The notes: generated by a model from the letters alone, not told the origin. A DNA stretch of 35,788 bases from Pontiellaceae bacterium B1224 (GCA_029432815.1 JAROBA010000048.1:1-35788), one strand, 5' to 3'; shown: positions 16,408-27,900, numbered from the stretch's first letter. A program made the numbers and translations.

Positions 16408-17673
16408 TTACGCCTCAAATGAGGTTAATCCATCCAGATCGAGTGTGGCAAAATGATCTTCCAGAGTTTCTGCGCGGCGGATTTGGATGACGCTGCCGTC
16501 TTCACGCAGCAGCAGTTCCGCTGATCGCAATTTGGCATTATAGTTGAAGCCCATCGAATGCCCGTGCGCACCTGCGTCGTGAATAACCACTAAGTCACCA
16601 ACATCGACCGGCTGGATGGCACGATCGATCGCAAACTTGTCGTTGTTCTCGCAAAGCGAACCGGTCACATCACAAACGAAGTCGGCCGGTTGACCTTCTT
16701 TCCCCGCGACATTCACGTGATGATACGCGCCATACATTCCCGGGCGCATCAGATTCGCCATGCAGGCATCCAGCCCCACATACTGTTTGTAGGTGTTCTT
16801 TTTATGCAACACACGGCCGACCAGATATCCATAGGGCCCCGTGATCATACGACCGCACTCCAAACGGACATCCAGTTCGTTCAGTCCTTTGCCAATGATC
16901 AGCTCGTCATACAGTTTCTTAACGCCTTCTCCCAGCACCGCAAGATCCACCGCACCCTCTTCCGGTTTGTAGGGAATGCCAATACCGCCGCCGAGGTTGA
17001 CGAATTCAAATTCAATACCCAGCTCAGCCGACAGTTCACCCACCAGCTCGAAAAGCATATGAGCGGTTTCGATGAAGTAACTGACTTCCAGTTCGTTCGA
17101 GGCCACCATCGTGTGCAGGCCAAAACGCTTTATGCCTTTGTCGCGCAGGATCCGATAGCCCTCGAACAGCTGTTCGCGGGTAAAGCCATATTTCGCTTCC
17201 TCCGGATGGCCGATGATCGCATTTCCGGCTTTCAGAGGTCCCGGGTTATAGCGGCAGCAGACCAGATCCGGCAGACCGACATGATCTTCCAGATATTGGA
17301 TGTGCGAAATATCATCGAGATTGATGATTGCGCCGAGATCTTTGGCTTTCTGATATTCATAAGCCGGCGTGTCGTTGGATGTAAAAATAATATCCTCTCC
17401 CACAATCCCGACCTTCTCCGACAGGATCAGTTCGCCATAAGACGAGCAGTCAGACCCAAAACCTTCCGACTTTAAAACAGCCATCAGATACGGGTTCGGA
17501 GCGGCCTTAACCGCAAAATATTCTTTAAAGCCTGGATTCCAGGCAAAAGCCGCTTTTAAACGCCGCGCGTTTTCGCGGATGCCTTTTTCGTCGTATATAT
17601 GAAACGGGGTCGGAAACTGCTGAGTCAGTTCCTCCAAACGGTCTTTGCTAATCGGAATTTTCTTTTCTGTCAT
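16408..17673 (-). CDS. lysA: Diaminopimelate decarboxylase
   Basis: 421 residues from the ATG at 17673, which has a strong AGGAG ribosome site; the open frame continues upstream but that extension is low-complexity and has no support. It is a fold-type III PLP enzyme that decarboxylates meso-diaminopimelate to lysine. The PLP lysine is Lys56 in EYFAVKAAPNP. GGGIGIPY binds the phosphate, and ECGRMITGPYG and DACMANLMRP are conserved downstream segments. It lacks the usual C-terminal CExxD form, having TGSLCENNDKF, which still supplies the conserved Cys-Glu. As first gene of the operon it is preceded by a 366-bp gap containing palindromes and a 15-bp inverted repeat. Confidence 0.96.
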   Translation of the reverse strand: MTEKKIPISKDRLEELTQQFPTPFHIYDEKGIRENARRLKAAFAWNPGFKEYFAVKAAPNPYLMAVLKSEGFGSDCSSYGELILSEKVGIVGEDIIFTSNDTPAYEYQKAKDLGAIINLDDISHIQYLEDHVGLPDLVCCRYNPGPLKAGNAIIGHPEEAKYGFTREQLFEGYRILRDKGIKRFGLHTMVASNELEVSYFIETAHMLFELVGELSAELGIEFEFVNLGGGIGIPYKPEEGAVDLAVLGEGVKKLYDELIIGKGLNELDVRLECGRMITGPYGYLVGRVLHKKNTYKQYVGLDACMANLMRPGMYGAYHHVNVAGKEGQPADFVCDVTGSLCENNDKFAIDRAIQPVDVGDLVVIHDAGAHGHSMGFNYNAKLRSAELLLREDGSVIQIRRAETLEDHFATLDLDGLTSFEA

Positions 17674-17722
17674 AAAGCTCTCCTGAAAAATATGGGCCGG
17701 ACTATACACGAAACCCCTATAT

Positions 17723-17737
17723 TTCCAACGTTTGGAA
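17723..17737. repeat. TTCCA-N5-TGGAA palindrome, copy 13 (intergenic)
   Basis: Core ACGTT, 50 bp upstream of the lysA start. Confidence 0.85.
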
Positions 17738-17825
17738 ATCGGAAATTTCCAACCCGATACGTCACATTTTAAACTTTTACAATATGGAGTCACCCGCTCA
17801 ATTTCGTAGTTACAGCAATGACTCT

Positions 17826-17919
17826 GGAAAAAAATGTCGAAGTTTACTGAACGGCTTGTATGTACTGAGGTTGCAACGCGGCTTCCTCGAGTTGGAAACC
17901 GGGGTCGACATTTTTTTCC
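17826..17919. repeat. 15-bp perfect inverted repeat around a 64-nt loop
   Basis: GGAAAAAAATGTCGA (17826-17840) is the exact reverse complement of 17905-17919. The right arm runs into palindrome copy 14. The structure could be a small mobile-element remnant or an RNA hairpin in the lysA upstream region. Confidence 0.75.
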
Positions 17920-17930
17920 AAGGATTGGAA
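17916..17930. repeat. TTCCA-N5-TGGAA palindrome, copy 14 (intergenic)
   Basis: Core AGGAT. It overlaps the right arm of the 15-bp inverted repeat. Confidence 0.85.
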
Positions 17931-18011
17931 AATCGGCAATTTTCAGCATCACTGCTCTTAACACTTATAACATAAGCACTTAAAACTGTTAAAGCGCGGC
18001 ACGCGCTCCGG

Positions 18012-18026
18012 TGGCACACCTGATGC
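18012..18026 (+). promoter_or_regulatory. Sigma-54 (-24/-12)-like promoter before the NifV-like gene
   Basis: TGGCACACCTGATGC keeps the essential GG and GC with correct spacing and differs from the site at 19332 at one base. The predicted start point (about 18038) would leave only two bases before the ATG, which conflicts with the ribosome site at 18031, so function here is less certain than at 19332. Confidence 0.45.
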
Positions 18027-18039
18027 GAATAAGGACGTC

Positions 18040-19140
18040 ATGAAAACGCCCTATTTAATTGATACGACCCTTCGCGATGGCGAGCAGATGCCCGGTGCGG
18101 TCTTCACTCGCGAGGAAAAGCTGAAGATTGCGATTGCGCTGGCTGAAACCGGCGTGGGTGAAATCGAAGCAGGCATTCCGGTGATGGGTCCGACGGAGCA
18201 GGCGGATATTGCAGCCATTCTTGCGCTCGATCTGCCCTGCCGGATTACGGGCTGGTGCCGAGCGGCGCTGGCGGACCTCGCCGCGGCCGAGGCGGCGGGC
18301 CTGGAATGCGTACACCTTTCTTTTCCGATTTCCGGCCTACACTTCCAGGCATTGGGAAAAGATGAAAGCTGGGTTTTCCAGACGCTGGAAACAATCCTGC
18401 CCGAAGCGCTGCGCCGCTTTGCCTTTGTTTCGGTGGGCGCGCAGGATTCTGCGCGGGCCGACCTGAACCTACTCACCTCTTTTGCCCGCCGCGTTTACGA
18501 GCTTGGAGCAGACCGCCTGCGGATTGCCGATACCGTGGGCGTTCTGAACCCATTTCAGACGCGGGCCCTTTTTGAAAAACTGCACGCCGCCGTTCCCGAA
18601 TTGGAACTGGCCTTTCATGCGCATAACGACCTGGGTATGGCCACCGCCAACACACTGGGCGCCTTTGAAGGTGGCGCAATGGCGGCAGACGTTACCGTAA
18701 CGGGTATTGGCGAACGCGCCGGAAATGCGGCATTCGAACAGGTTGCCATGGCAGTTCCAACGCTTGAAATTACAAAAAATCTGCTGACCCCGCTCTGCAA
18801 TCTCGTACTGGAAGCAGCGGGCCAGAAAGCGCCCCGCTGTTTTCCAATCATTGGAAAAAATATTTTCAGCCACGAATCGGGTATCCATGTGCATGCCGTA
18901 TTGAAAAACCGGGCAGCATATGAACCGTTTGCTGCGGCCGACATCGGCCGCTCCGACGCCACCCATGTGGTATTAGGAATCCATTCCGGCGAAGCGGCCT
19001 TGCGGCATACGCTCCGAAACATAAACATCGACCCAGGCAGTGAACCGCTGGGCTGGCTTCTTAACCGCGTGAAGCAACATGCCCTTGCCACCAAACAACC
19101 CGTTACCCAGCGCCAACTGCGCAACCTCTATTATGAATAA
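18040..19140 (+). CDS. nifV: Homocitrate synthase (NifV-like), alpha-isopropylmalate synthase family
   Basis: 366 residues, the size of NifV rather than the 500-residue LeuA with regulatory domain. These enzymes add acetyl-CoA to a 2-oxo acid; NifV uses 2-oxoglutarate and yields homocitrate for the nitrogenase FeMo cofactor. The signature DTTLRDGEQ lies at 8-16, metal-binding HAHNDLGMA follows mid-protein, and [10 protein letters not shown] plus GIHSGEAAL match the NifV C-terminal half, although NifV commonly has GIHVDG and GKHSG. The ATG has AAGGACGTC just upstream. The operon-like neighbourhood is a NifA-like activator downstream. Because lysine is made via diaminopimelate here, homocitrate for alpha-aminoadipate lysine synthesis is unlikely. 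A citramalate or isopropylmalate role cannot be excluded. Confidence 0.75.
   Translation: MKTPYLIDTTLRDGEQMPGAVFTREEKLKIAIALAETGVGEIEAGIPVMGPTEQADIAAILALDLPCRITGWCRAALADLAAAEAAGLECVHLSFPISGLHFQALGKDESWVFQTLETILPEALRRFAFVSVGAQDSARADLNLLTSFARRVYELGADRLRIADTVGVLNPFQTRALFEKLHAAVPELELAFHAHNDLGMATANTLGAFEGGAMAADVTVTGIGERAGNAAFEQVAMAVPTLEITKNLLTPLCNLVLEAAGQKAPRCFPIIGKNIFSHESGIHVHAVLKNRAAYEPFAAADIGRSDATHVVLGIHSGEAALRHTLRNINIDPGSEPLGWLLNRVKQHALATKQPVTQRQLRNLYYE
18376..18390. repeat. TTCCA-N5-TGGAA palindrome, copy 15 (in nifV-like gene)
   Basis: Core GACGC, encoding FQTLE. A near copy with one extra base lies at 18342. Confidence 0.85.
18842..18856. repeat. TTCCA-N5-TGGAA palindrome, copy 16 (in nifV-like gene)
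   Basis: Core ATCAT, encoding FPIIGK. It is the last exact copy before a 15-kb stretch without any. Confidence 0.85.
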
Positions 19141-19142
19141 CA

Positions 19143-19198
19143 TGAGGCGTGAGGCGTGAGGCGTGAGGCGTGAGGCGTGAGGCGTGAGGCGTGAGGCG
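19143..19198. repeat. Heptanucleotide tandem repeat (TGAGGCG)8
   Basis: Eight perfect copies of TGAGGCG start three bases after the stop codon of the NifV-like gene. Confidence 0.95.
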
Positions 19199-19250
19199 TG
19201 AAATTTTTCAATCCCTGGAAAGCTGGCAATGGAAATCACGTTTCAATCGT

Positions 19251-19271
19251 CACTCTTCACTCTTCACTCTT
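19251..19271. repeat. Heptanucleotide tandem repeat (CACTCTT)3
   Basis: Three perfect copies of CACTCTT, 50 bp after the TGAGGCG array; again the unit is seven bases. Confidence 0.85.
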
Positions 19272-19331
19272 GCTTCTAGCTCAATTTTTTTCATCAAATC
19301 TGCAAGGCTCGGGACCTTGCGCAAAACTGCT

Positions 19332-19346
19332 TGGCACAGCTGATGC
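19332..19346 (+). promoter_or_regulatory. Sigma-54 (-24/-12) promoter candidate for the NifA-like gene
   Basis: TGGCACAGCTGATGC has the GG and GC pairs at correct spacing and matches the consensus TGGCAC-N5-TTGC except one base. Predicted transcription start is near 19358, giving a 70-nt leader before the ATG at 19427. Confidence 0.6.
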
Positions 19347-19426
19347 ATACATAGGTTCGAACATGTACTCCAAACCCGCATTTGGAACATAAATGTATTT
19401 TCGACCCTTAAAATGACGTATAGTAA

Positions 19427-21040
<1,614 letters not shown>

Positions 21041-21093
21041 CTGGGGAGCTAAATGAATTCAACTGCCGCCCAAACCAACGTTTTGAAAAGACT

Positions 21094-21540
21094 ATGAAAA
21101 TACGGACTGCGACAAGCGATGATATTCCGGCGATGGCCGAACTGCTCCACGAACTGTTTGCGGTCGAAGTTGATTTCAGCCCGCACTATCCAACACAGGT
21201 CCGGGGGTTGGAACTTTTGCTCAAGCGGGAACACGCCGTCATTTTTGTGGCGGATACCGGAGATCAGCTGATCGGGATGTGCACGGTCCAGATTCATGTT
21301 TCAACGGCGAAAGGCAACGAGGTGGGCATCGTGGAAGATGTGATCATCGATGTAGACCACCGCGGCAAAGGCATTGGCTCGACGCTGCTCCGCAAACTGG
21401 AAGAATGGGCTTCCGAACGCGGACTGACCCGGCTCCAGCTGCAGGCCGACCGCGATAACCACCCCGCTCTCGGCTTCTATCGCCGACAAGGCTGGCACCT
21501 CACCAACCTGATCGGCTGGATGAAACAGCTCGAAACATAA
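21094..21540 (+). CDS. GNAT-family N-acetyltransferase
   Basis: 148 residues, a single GNAT domain. These enzymes transfer an acetyl group from acetyl-CoA to an amine. Motif A reads VIIDVDHRGKGIGSTLLRKL, with the acetyl-CoA pyrophosphate-binding R-x-x-G-x-G/A in RGKGIG. Motif B follows as LQADRDNHPALGFYRRQGW. The substrate is unknown. It starts 53 bp after the NifA-like gene on the same strand, so it may be co-transcribed. The frame ends 103 bp before the trailer end of the CRISPR array. Confidence 0.88.
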   Translation: MKIRTATSDDIPAMAELLHELFAVEVDFSPHYPTQVRGLELLLKREHAVIFVADTGDQLIGMCTVQIHVSTAKGNEVGIVEDVIIDVDHRGKGIGSTLLRKLEEWASERGLTRLQLQADRDNHPALGFYRRQGWHLTNLIGWMKQLET

Positions 21541-21643
21541 ACCCGTCCTGCCGCTGACCGCTCTCGGTTTCAAAAATGAAAAGCGGAGCCGCTCAGGATA
21601 AAAAAAGAAACAGATAGAACGCAGCCACAAAAAGCAATGTGGC

Positions 21644-23590
21644 CTTGCTTCTGATTTCAAAAAACTGTCAATCCACAACGGATGATGTGCGGGTGATGCT
21701 TCAGGCCGGGTTGCTTCTGATTTCAAAGAACTGTCAATCCACAACTACGAAGGTTTCTTTCCCGAAGCAGTTTAAGTTGCTTCTGATTTCAAAGAACTGT
21801 CAATCCACAACGGTGTCGATGATGTCGGCGATGCGGGCGGCGTTGCTTCTGATTTCAAAGAACTGTCAATCCACAACGCCGTGTTCAGGTTGAGAGGTAA
21901 CTCCGAGTTGCTTCTGATTTCAAAGAACTGTCAATCCACAACTTAAGCGGTCAGGGCCACGCTGAAGAGTTCGTTGCTTCTGATTTCAAAGAACTGTCAA
22001 TCCACAACTGCCCTTATATAAGGATACGGCATCGCCGTGTTGCTTCTGATTTCAAAGAACTGTCAATCCACAACATGCGTGGTCCGGCAGCATGACGGGT
22101 ATGAGTTGCTTCTGATTTCAAAGAACTGTCAATCCACAACCTGCAAGCAGGCGGGCTATTCGGACAGTCTGTTGCTTCTGATTTCAAAGAACTGTCAATC
22201 CACAACTACTGCGCCCGCGTTGCGTTCAGATCCTTGGTTGCTTCTGATTTCAAAGAACTGTCAATCCACAACGGTGGCCTGTACGCCCTCCGCCCCGGTG
22301 ATGTTGCTTCTGATTTCAAAGAACTGTCAATCCACAACTCGCTGCTTGGCCGCTTTTGCTTCGCGTCGTTGCTTCTGATTTCAAAGAACTGTCAATCCAC
22401 AACCCGCGACATGCCGCGCCTCGACTGGGAGCAGTTGCTTCTGATTTCAAAGAACTGTCAATCCACAACGATTGCGATGAACAGCTGCAGAAGCGCGCAG
22501 TTGCTTCTGATTTCAAAGAACTGTCAATCCACAACTCGGCATGTCCGCCGAACTGATCGACTACGGTTGCTTCTGATTTCAAAGAACTGTCAATCCACAA
22601 CTTATGTGGGGGCGTGCGCTCCGTATGATTAGTTGCTTCTGATTTCAAAGAACTGTCAATCCACAACTCCGGTGTCGGTGAGCGTGGGCGATCCGGTGTT
22701 GCTTCTGATTTCAAAGAACTGTCAATCCACAACGTGACGACGGCATACCATTTGATAGCGGCCGTTGCTTCTGATTTCAAAGAACTGTCAATCCACAACG
22801 GACCGCAAGACTTTGCGTAACAACTACATGTTGCTTCTGATTTCAAAGAACTGTCAATCCACAACGTCCTCATAGGTCACCGCAATCCTCGCCACGTTGC
22901 TTCTGATTTCAAAGAACTGTCAATCCACAACTGCGCAAAATCGGCGACAAGCCCGGTCTGGGTTGCTTCTGATTTCAAAGAACTGTCAATCCACAACGGA
23001 ACTGAGTTTGATCAGGCAGCTGAAATCGTTGCTTCTGATTTCAAAGAACTGTCAATCCACAACTCAGCATCTGATCGCCCTTAAGACGCTCAAGTTGCTT
23101 CTGATTTCAAAGAACTGTCAATCCACAACCACGTGAAGTTAATATCTTCCCCAACCTTGGTTGCTTCTGATTTCAAAGAACTGTCAATCCACAACGGTTG
23201 TTGATGAGCTGAGGGCAACGTAATGTTGCTTCTGATTTCAAAGAACTGTCAATCCACAACTACACAGGTCTATAACAAATAACCAAGAGGGTTGCTTCTG
23301 ATTTCAAAGAACTGTCAATCCACAACCAAACCCAGACACGCTAACATAATTATATCGTTGCTTCTGATTTCAAAGAACTGTCAATCCACAACTAAATCAA
23401 TCGAAGGGAAAACCGGCGGCTAGTTGCTTCTGATTTCAAAGAACTGTCAATCCACAACACGGTTATGTTCATCACAGATAGGCATTACGTTGCTTCTGAT
23501 TTCAAAGAACTGTCAATCCACAACAACCCATCACGCGCTTTTTATTTAAACATGGTTGCTTCTGATTTCAAAGAACTGTCAATCCACAAC
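21644..23590 (-). CRISPR. Type II-C CRISPR array, 30 repeats and 29 spacers
   Basis: Thirty 36-nt repeats, all identical except the terminal one at 21644, which has two changes (positions 1 and 19 in plus-strand reading). Spacers are 30 nt, with three of 29 nt. In crRNA orientation (minus strand) the repeat begins GTTGTGGATTGACAGTTC, which pairs with the anti-repeat of the tracrRNA at 29123-29143. The degenerate repeat marks the old, trailer end, so the leader is at 23591 beside cas2 and new spacers enter there. The five leader-proximal spacers are about 39% GC against about 57% for the four oldest. No duplicate spacers were noticed. Open frames through the array are repeat artefacts. Confidence 0.99.
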
Positions 23591-23723
23591 ATAGCCGCCA
23601 TAAGCCCCTATTTACTAAGGAACTAGCCTCAGCTCGCCCCAAAGAAAACCGGCATGATTCTAACCATGAAGTACATTTCCAGTTCATTTTTTGCATTCTA
23701 CCTTTCTTCAATTGATCTACCAG
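23591..23723 (-). promoter_or_regulatory. CRISPR leader
   Basis: The 133-bp gap between the cas2 stop and the first repeat is at the leader end as judged from repeat decay and tracrRNA pairing. A -10-like TAGAAT occurs on the minus strand near 23661, but its -35 region is poor, so the promoter is not fixed. Transcription could also continue from the cas operon. Confidence 0.6.
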
Positions 23724-24062
23724 TCAGAAAAACTCCAGCTGGCTGGGTTTGGGAGAAAGCGGCGTTGTCGCCTTCCCCCAAACATTGATGATATTTCCAT
23801 ATTGCTTGTCTGTGATCCTCATAATGCTGACCTGCCCTTTGGAAGGAACCAGTTTGTTAATTCTTTTTGTATGTACATCGGCACTTTCCGTACTTCCGCA
23901 GTGCCGCGTGTAAACCGAATATTGCATCATGGTAAAACCGTCACCCAACAACCGCTTGCGGAACACGGAAGCGTCGTGACGCTCCTTTTTCGTGTTTGTC
24001 GGCAGATCGAAGAATACAAACAGCCACATGATTTTATAGGCGTTAAGCCGTACCTCCGACAT
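23724..24062 (-). CDS. cas2: CRISPR-associated endonuclease Cas2
   Basis: 112 residues. Cas2 forms the dimeric core of the Cas1-Cas2 integrase that adds spacers. The ferredoxin-like start WLFVFFDLPTNTKKER contains the conserved metal-binding Asp19. GFTMMQYSVYTRHC and VSIMRITDKQ are typical type II Cas2 segments. The chosen ATG overlaps cas1 by 20 bp; an internal ATG (residue 12) just before WLFVFFD is an alternative start. It is the last cas gene; no csn2 or cas4 follows. Confidence 0.95.
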   Translation of the reverse strand: MSEVRLNAYKIMWLFVFFDLPTNTKKERHDASVFRKRLLGDGFTMMQYSVYTRHCGSTESADVHTKRINKLVPSKGQVSIMRITDKQYGNIINVWGKATTPLSPKPSQLEFF

Positions 24063-24966
24063 CTTCCACCGCCTTCATTACCGGATAATCCACCTTCTTT
24101 TGTTCGCCAGCGATGCAACGCGCCAATGAAGCCGTGGTATACGACAAGCCAACCATTAAGGGCCGTAGGGTGTTCGTTAGATGAACATCTGCGGCGAGCA
24201 GTTTAAGCAACTGTTGTTTGTGTTCTCTGGAAAGTTCTTCAATAGGTTCATCAGCTTCCTTCCAAATTTCATAAACCACTTCATCTGCATAGGGGCGATA
24301 GGGTTCCATTACATCATCTGCCAGCGCAAACGCATTGTATTTATTGTGGTGATGGATTCCAATGGCTGGATAAAGACCGGAACCCACCAGTGATCGGGCC
24401 ACTGCCGCACGCAGGATCGCATACGCATAGTTCAGCAGGTGATTGGGAGCACCACCAAAACGTTCGCGCCGAAAATCCTCGCCGAACAGGTTTTGCCAAT
24501 AGACCCGGGCGGCGGCTCCTTCGCGATTATCCGTATCACCGCTCTTCACATTTCCTGCATGATGCAGTAAAGCTTCAACCCCTCCCGACTCCGTCCGTTG
24601 CAACATGGCCGCCTGATTTTTAATTTTAACCTCAACGGTCTGCCTCCACAGCTGTTTTTTCAACGGCTCCGACATTTCCAATTGCGCCGCCAACGTTTCG
24701 GCATGCGTATGATTTCCATCGAACGGAACACTCATCGCCGTTGGATGATGCAGCTTATCGCAAAAAACAATCGCCGCGTTGTTCGCCGTCAGCTCTTCGA
24801 TCAACCGAAGCGACAGCGTAATGCTATGATTATCCAGCACCACAAAACCGATATCCTCTACAGGCACCGTCCGCACTTCCCCCTCCGGCTTCGGTGCATA
24901 CACCAATTGCCCATTCTTAAACGAAAGATGTGCCGCCGACTCGAAATAGACCGTTCGCTTTAGCAT
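24043..24966 (-). CDS. cas1: CRISPR-associated endonuclease Cas1 (type II)
   Basis: 307 residues, normal for type II. Cas1 integrates new spacers with Cas2. The catalytic set is in place: Glu149 in NREGAAARVYW, a His among 205-207 in GIHHHNKYNAF, and Glu221 with Asp217/Asp218 in ADDVMEPYRP. The ATG is two bases after the cas9 stop, with GAAGGA inside the cas9 end as ribosome site, so the genes form one operon with cas2. Confidence 0.98.
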   Translation of the reverse strand: MLKRTVYFESAAHLSFKNGQLVYAPKPEGEVRTVPVEDIGFVVLDNHSITLSLRLIEELTANNAAIVFCDKLHHPTAMSVPFDGNHTHAETLAAQLEMSEPLKKQLWRQTVEVKIKNQAAMLQRTESGGVEALLHHAGNVKSGDTDNREGAAARVYWQNLFGEDFRRERFGGAPNHLLNYAYAILRAAVARSLVGSGLYPAIGIHHHNKYNAFALADDVMEPYRPYADEVVYEIWKEADEPIEELSREHKQQLLKLLAADVHLTNTLRPLMVGLSYTTASLARCIAGEQKKVDYPVMKAVEDVGGTA

Positions 24967-24968
24967 GA

Positions 24969-27900
24969 TTATCCTTCAATAAATTCAACATCTCCAAGTA
25001 CACCCAATCGGAAATCAACCCCGTCTTTCAATACATCGAACTTCGATGCACTAATCCGCAGCTTTGGCGGAGGATTGACTGGATCAAAAACTGAGACTTC
25101 CCGTCCTTGCTCCTCATCCTTGCGTCCTTCAGCGTGATACCGAAGCTTGATCCTTCCATCGGATTCAATACCGAAGACAATATAAAGACGTCTGTTTAAC
25201 AATCCATCATCCCTTTCAAGGCCTTCCCGCAGCAGAACCATATCCCCAACCAGATAGCTCTGCTTAAAATGAAGGAGACCACTCCCGATCTCCTTAGAGT
25301 CCCCATACCGCGGCAATGAAACCAAACCCTGTGTTGCTTCGTATGTGTTGTACACATTCGCAACTCGCCTAACACGGCCTTTTCCCGTTTCGCCCTCCCA
25401 AATAACAAAAGCATAGCTATCATCTGGTTTGACAAATAAATGATGCTTATGGGGGCTATTAACCGCTCTATCCCTGTGAAACTTTAAGCTGATAGGATTT
25501 GCAACGGGAGAATATAGACGCACCTTCCTAATCGGGATCGGATCACCATTCTTATTCGGCAACACATATAACCCACCCATCTTCCTCTCTAATTCCGCCA
25601 CTTGCTGCCGAATGGCAGATTCACCCACCTCATCGGTCGTTGCCCTCTTCTTCTTGAGCGTATCAATCTCCTTTTTCAAACGGGCTTCCTCCGCCCGCCC
25701 ATGTGTGACAATCTCCCGCACCCGGTCATCAACGATATTTTTCACGTCGGAATCCTTGAGGTCGGTCAGCTTTTTTCGGGCGACATATTTCACAACTTCT
25801 TTAATTTCCCCTTTCTTATTCTCTTCAAGCCGCTTGATCGCCCCATAGAATGTATCCTTGTGCAATGACCCACGGGCAGTCTGTCCTTGCTGCACAACTA
25901 TTTTTCCACGCACCTTCGCCCGTTTCTTCGTCTGTTTGAGCAAATGGTTCGGAGCGTAGTGCGACACAAGGATTTCGTTCCGCAACTCCTTCATGTCCTT
26001 GGTGAAGGATTTCCAAGGTTTGGAGAAATGCGGCTTTTCAGGTACCGTCGGATCATTGGATTCGTAACTTTCATATTGGTGGTAGAATTGCGCCAGATTG
26101 TCGTACCGCTCGCGCGTTACGCATGCAACAACAATGGCGTCGATGGTGTGGTGCACGTGGTTATCGCGGCTTTTTTCAATCCCCCAGCACCGCCGGAAAT
26201 CATCGGTCGTCTTTCCGTTGACCGTGTGAACCTTTGTGAAGACGGTTTTCAAATACATCCGAGCATATTTTGTGATTATACGTGTATCGACCAATTGGCT
26301 GTTCTTAAACCCCTCCGGCACCTCCTCCATGGTGAACCGACGGTATTTATTCCGCAAATAGTCACGTTCAAACTGTAATACAAGTCGAGCCTGGATTGCC
26401 CGATCCTTCAGTTCCTTGGTTGTTGCCCGCTGGCTCGCAATTTTCTTTTTCTCTATTTGGCCATTTAAATCCTCAACGGCCTGCCGCCAATGATCAACAC
26501 GCAGGAGAATCTGGTCATAGTTGGAGCATTCAAATGGAATGCGGTTGTTCTTCTCCCGATTGCACTGCTTGTGAGCCACAGTCTTATTCTCCTGTGAATT
26601 ATCGCAACACAGGCTGCGCGGGATGGTGTGCTCAATTTCACTCTGCTCGCTCAGTAACGTGGAGACATTTATTTTTTCATTACAATATGGGCAGAACTCA
26701 CTCTGTTCCGTCCAAAGCTGGTATTTCAGGATTTCATCATCACCCGCATTACGACCGAGTCGCTTTTCGATAATGTCGGCATATTCAGTGCGCTTCTGCT
26801 CATTCTTCCTTTGCCAGATCTTAACTGCCACCCGTTTATTGGCATCGTTCAACTCGCGCGCCATTTCAAGGTGAATAGCCGTCTGATCGGTAACAATTCC
26901 CCGCTTCAGCAGTTCATTCACTACCGCCTTCACCCGATGCATTGCCCGCATGAACACCGGGTTGCGGATTGATGAGATGCGCGGATCACCAAGATAGTAT
27001 TTCCCATCGGAATGCTTTTCCGCAGGTTTGTAGGTTTCAATGGCCGACGGGTGGTAAAGCATTTTAACGGCCTCATCGTCGGCTCCATGCCTGTCAACCA
27101 GGTAATCACCAATCCGGTCGTGCAACCGCTTCGCAACCAAATATTCGCCATTACCGTTGTTGACCGCAATCTGAACACGGACTTCCCTGCAAATGCTATC
27201 CGCCCGATCCTGTAGAGAAGACGGAAGTTTCTCAGCAAACGCCTGTACGTTACGCAAATCATACTGCTCCCCGAACTCCTTAGGATTATCCTTGTGCTGC
27301 CGGACAAATTCGTTCACACACCGAACTTCGGCCACGTACTGGTTATGCTCGTCAATGAGCCGCGAAACATCGTCCCTCAACGCGACGTCCTTTTCGGCAC
27401 CCTCGCCAAGAACGCCATCCAGATTTGCGAAGAAGACTGCATGCGAATAGAGAAAGCCCTGTTTCATGAATGGCAAAATCTTTCGGATGGCCTTTAGGCT
27501 TAATGCACCATACCCCTGCCCCGCATTAATCTTGGCGAACCGTTCCGCTGCCGTATCATCCAGCCCCAGCTTATTCACGGCATACGCTTTCACCTTCGCC
27601 TCGTCATCAAAGGAAAACAGCACATGCCAAACCTCATTCAGTAAATCGCCGCCCGTCCGGGCAATCCCGTCTTTGGACAAGCGTTTTCCCTTGTAAGCCT
27701 TAAGCACCCCCTGCAAGAGGTCCTCCCCGAACAAATTTCTCAGCTTTGCCGTAAACGGACAGCCAGAGAGTGATTCATTGGCGCGGTAGTTAAACAGCAC
27801 ATGCGCCTGCGTATCGCGCCCCTTGGCATATCCAAACTCCTGCCCGCGCGGAGTCAGTTTCTTCGCAATATCCCTGAAATCAAAATGCGCCTTGCTCACC

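Larger units (their letters stand above)
17674..18039. other. Divergent intergenic region between lysA and the NifV-like gene
   Basis: 366 bp without a gene. It holds palindrome copies 13 and 14, a 15-bp inverted repeat (17826-17840/17905-17919) and a sigma-54-like element (18012-18026). I do not recognise a lysine riboswitch in it. Confidence 0.5.
19141..19426. other. Gap between nifV-like and nifA-like genes
   Basis: 286 bp containing two 7-bp tandem repeats and a good sigma-54 element, listed separately. No gene is supported. Confidence 0.5.

Noticed and set aside
17674-17964. N-terminal extension of lysA to 17964
   Set aside because: The ATG at 17673 has a strong ribosome site and the extension is unlike LysA and crosses repeats.
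17674-18039. Lysine riboswitch upstream of lysA
   Set aside because: The conserved L-box core segments were not recognisable; only a long inverted repeat and palindromes are present.
21639-23136. Open frames on both strands through the CRISPR array, encoding repeated LLLISKNCQSTT or LWIDSSLKSEAT peptides
   Set aside because: The 36-nt repeats have no stop in these frames and 30-nt spacers keep frame; they are array artefacts, not proteins.
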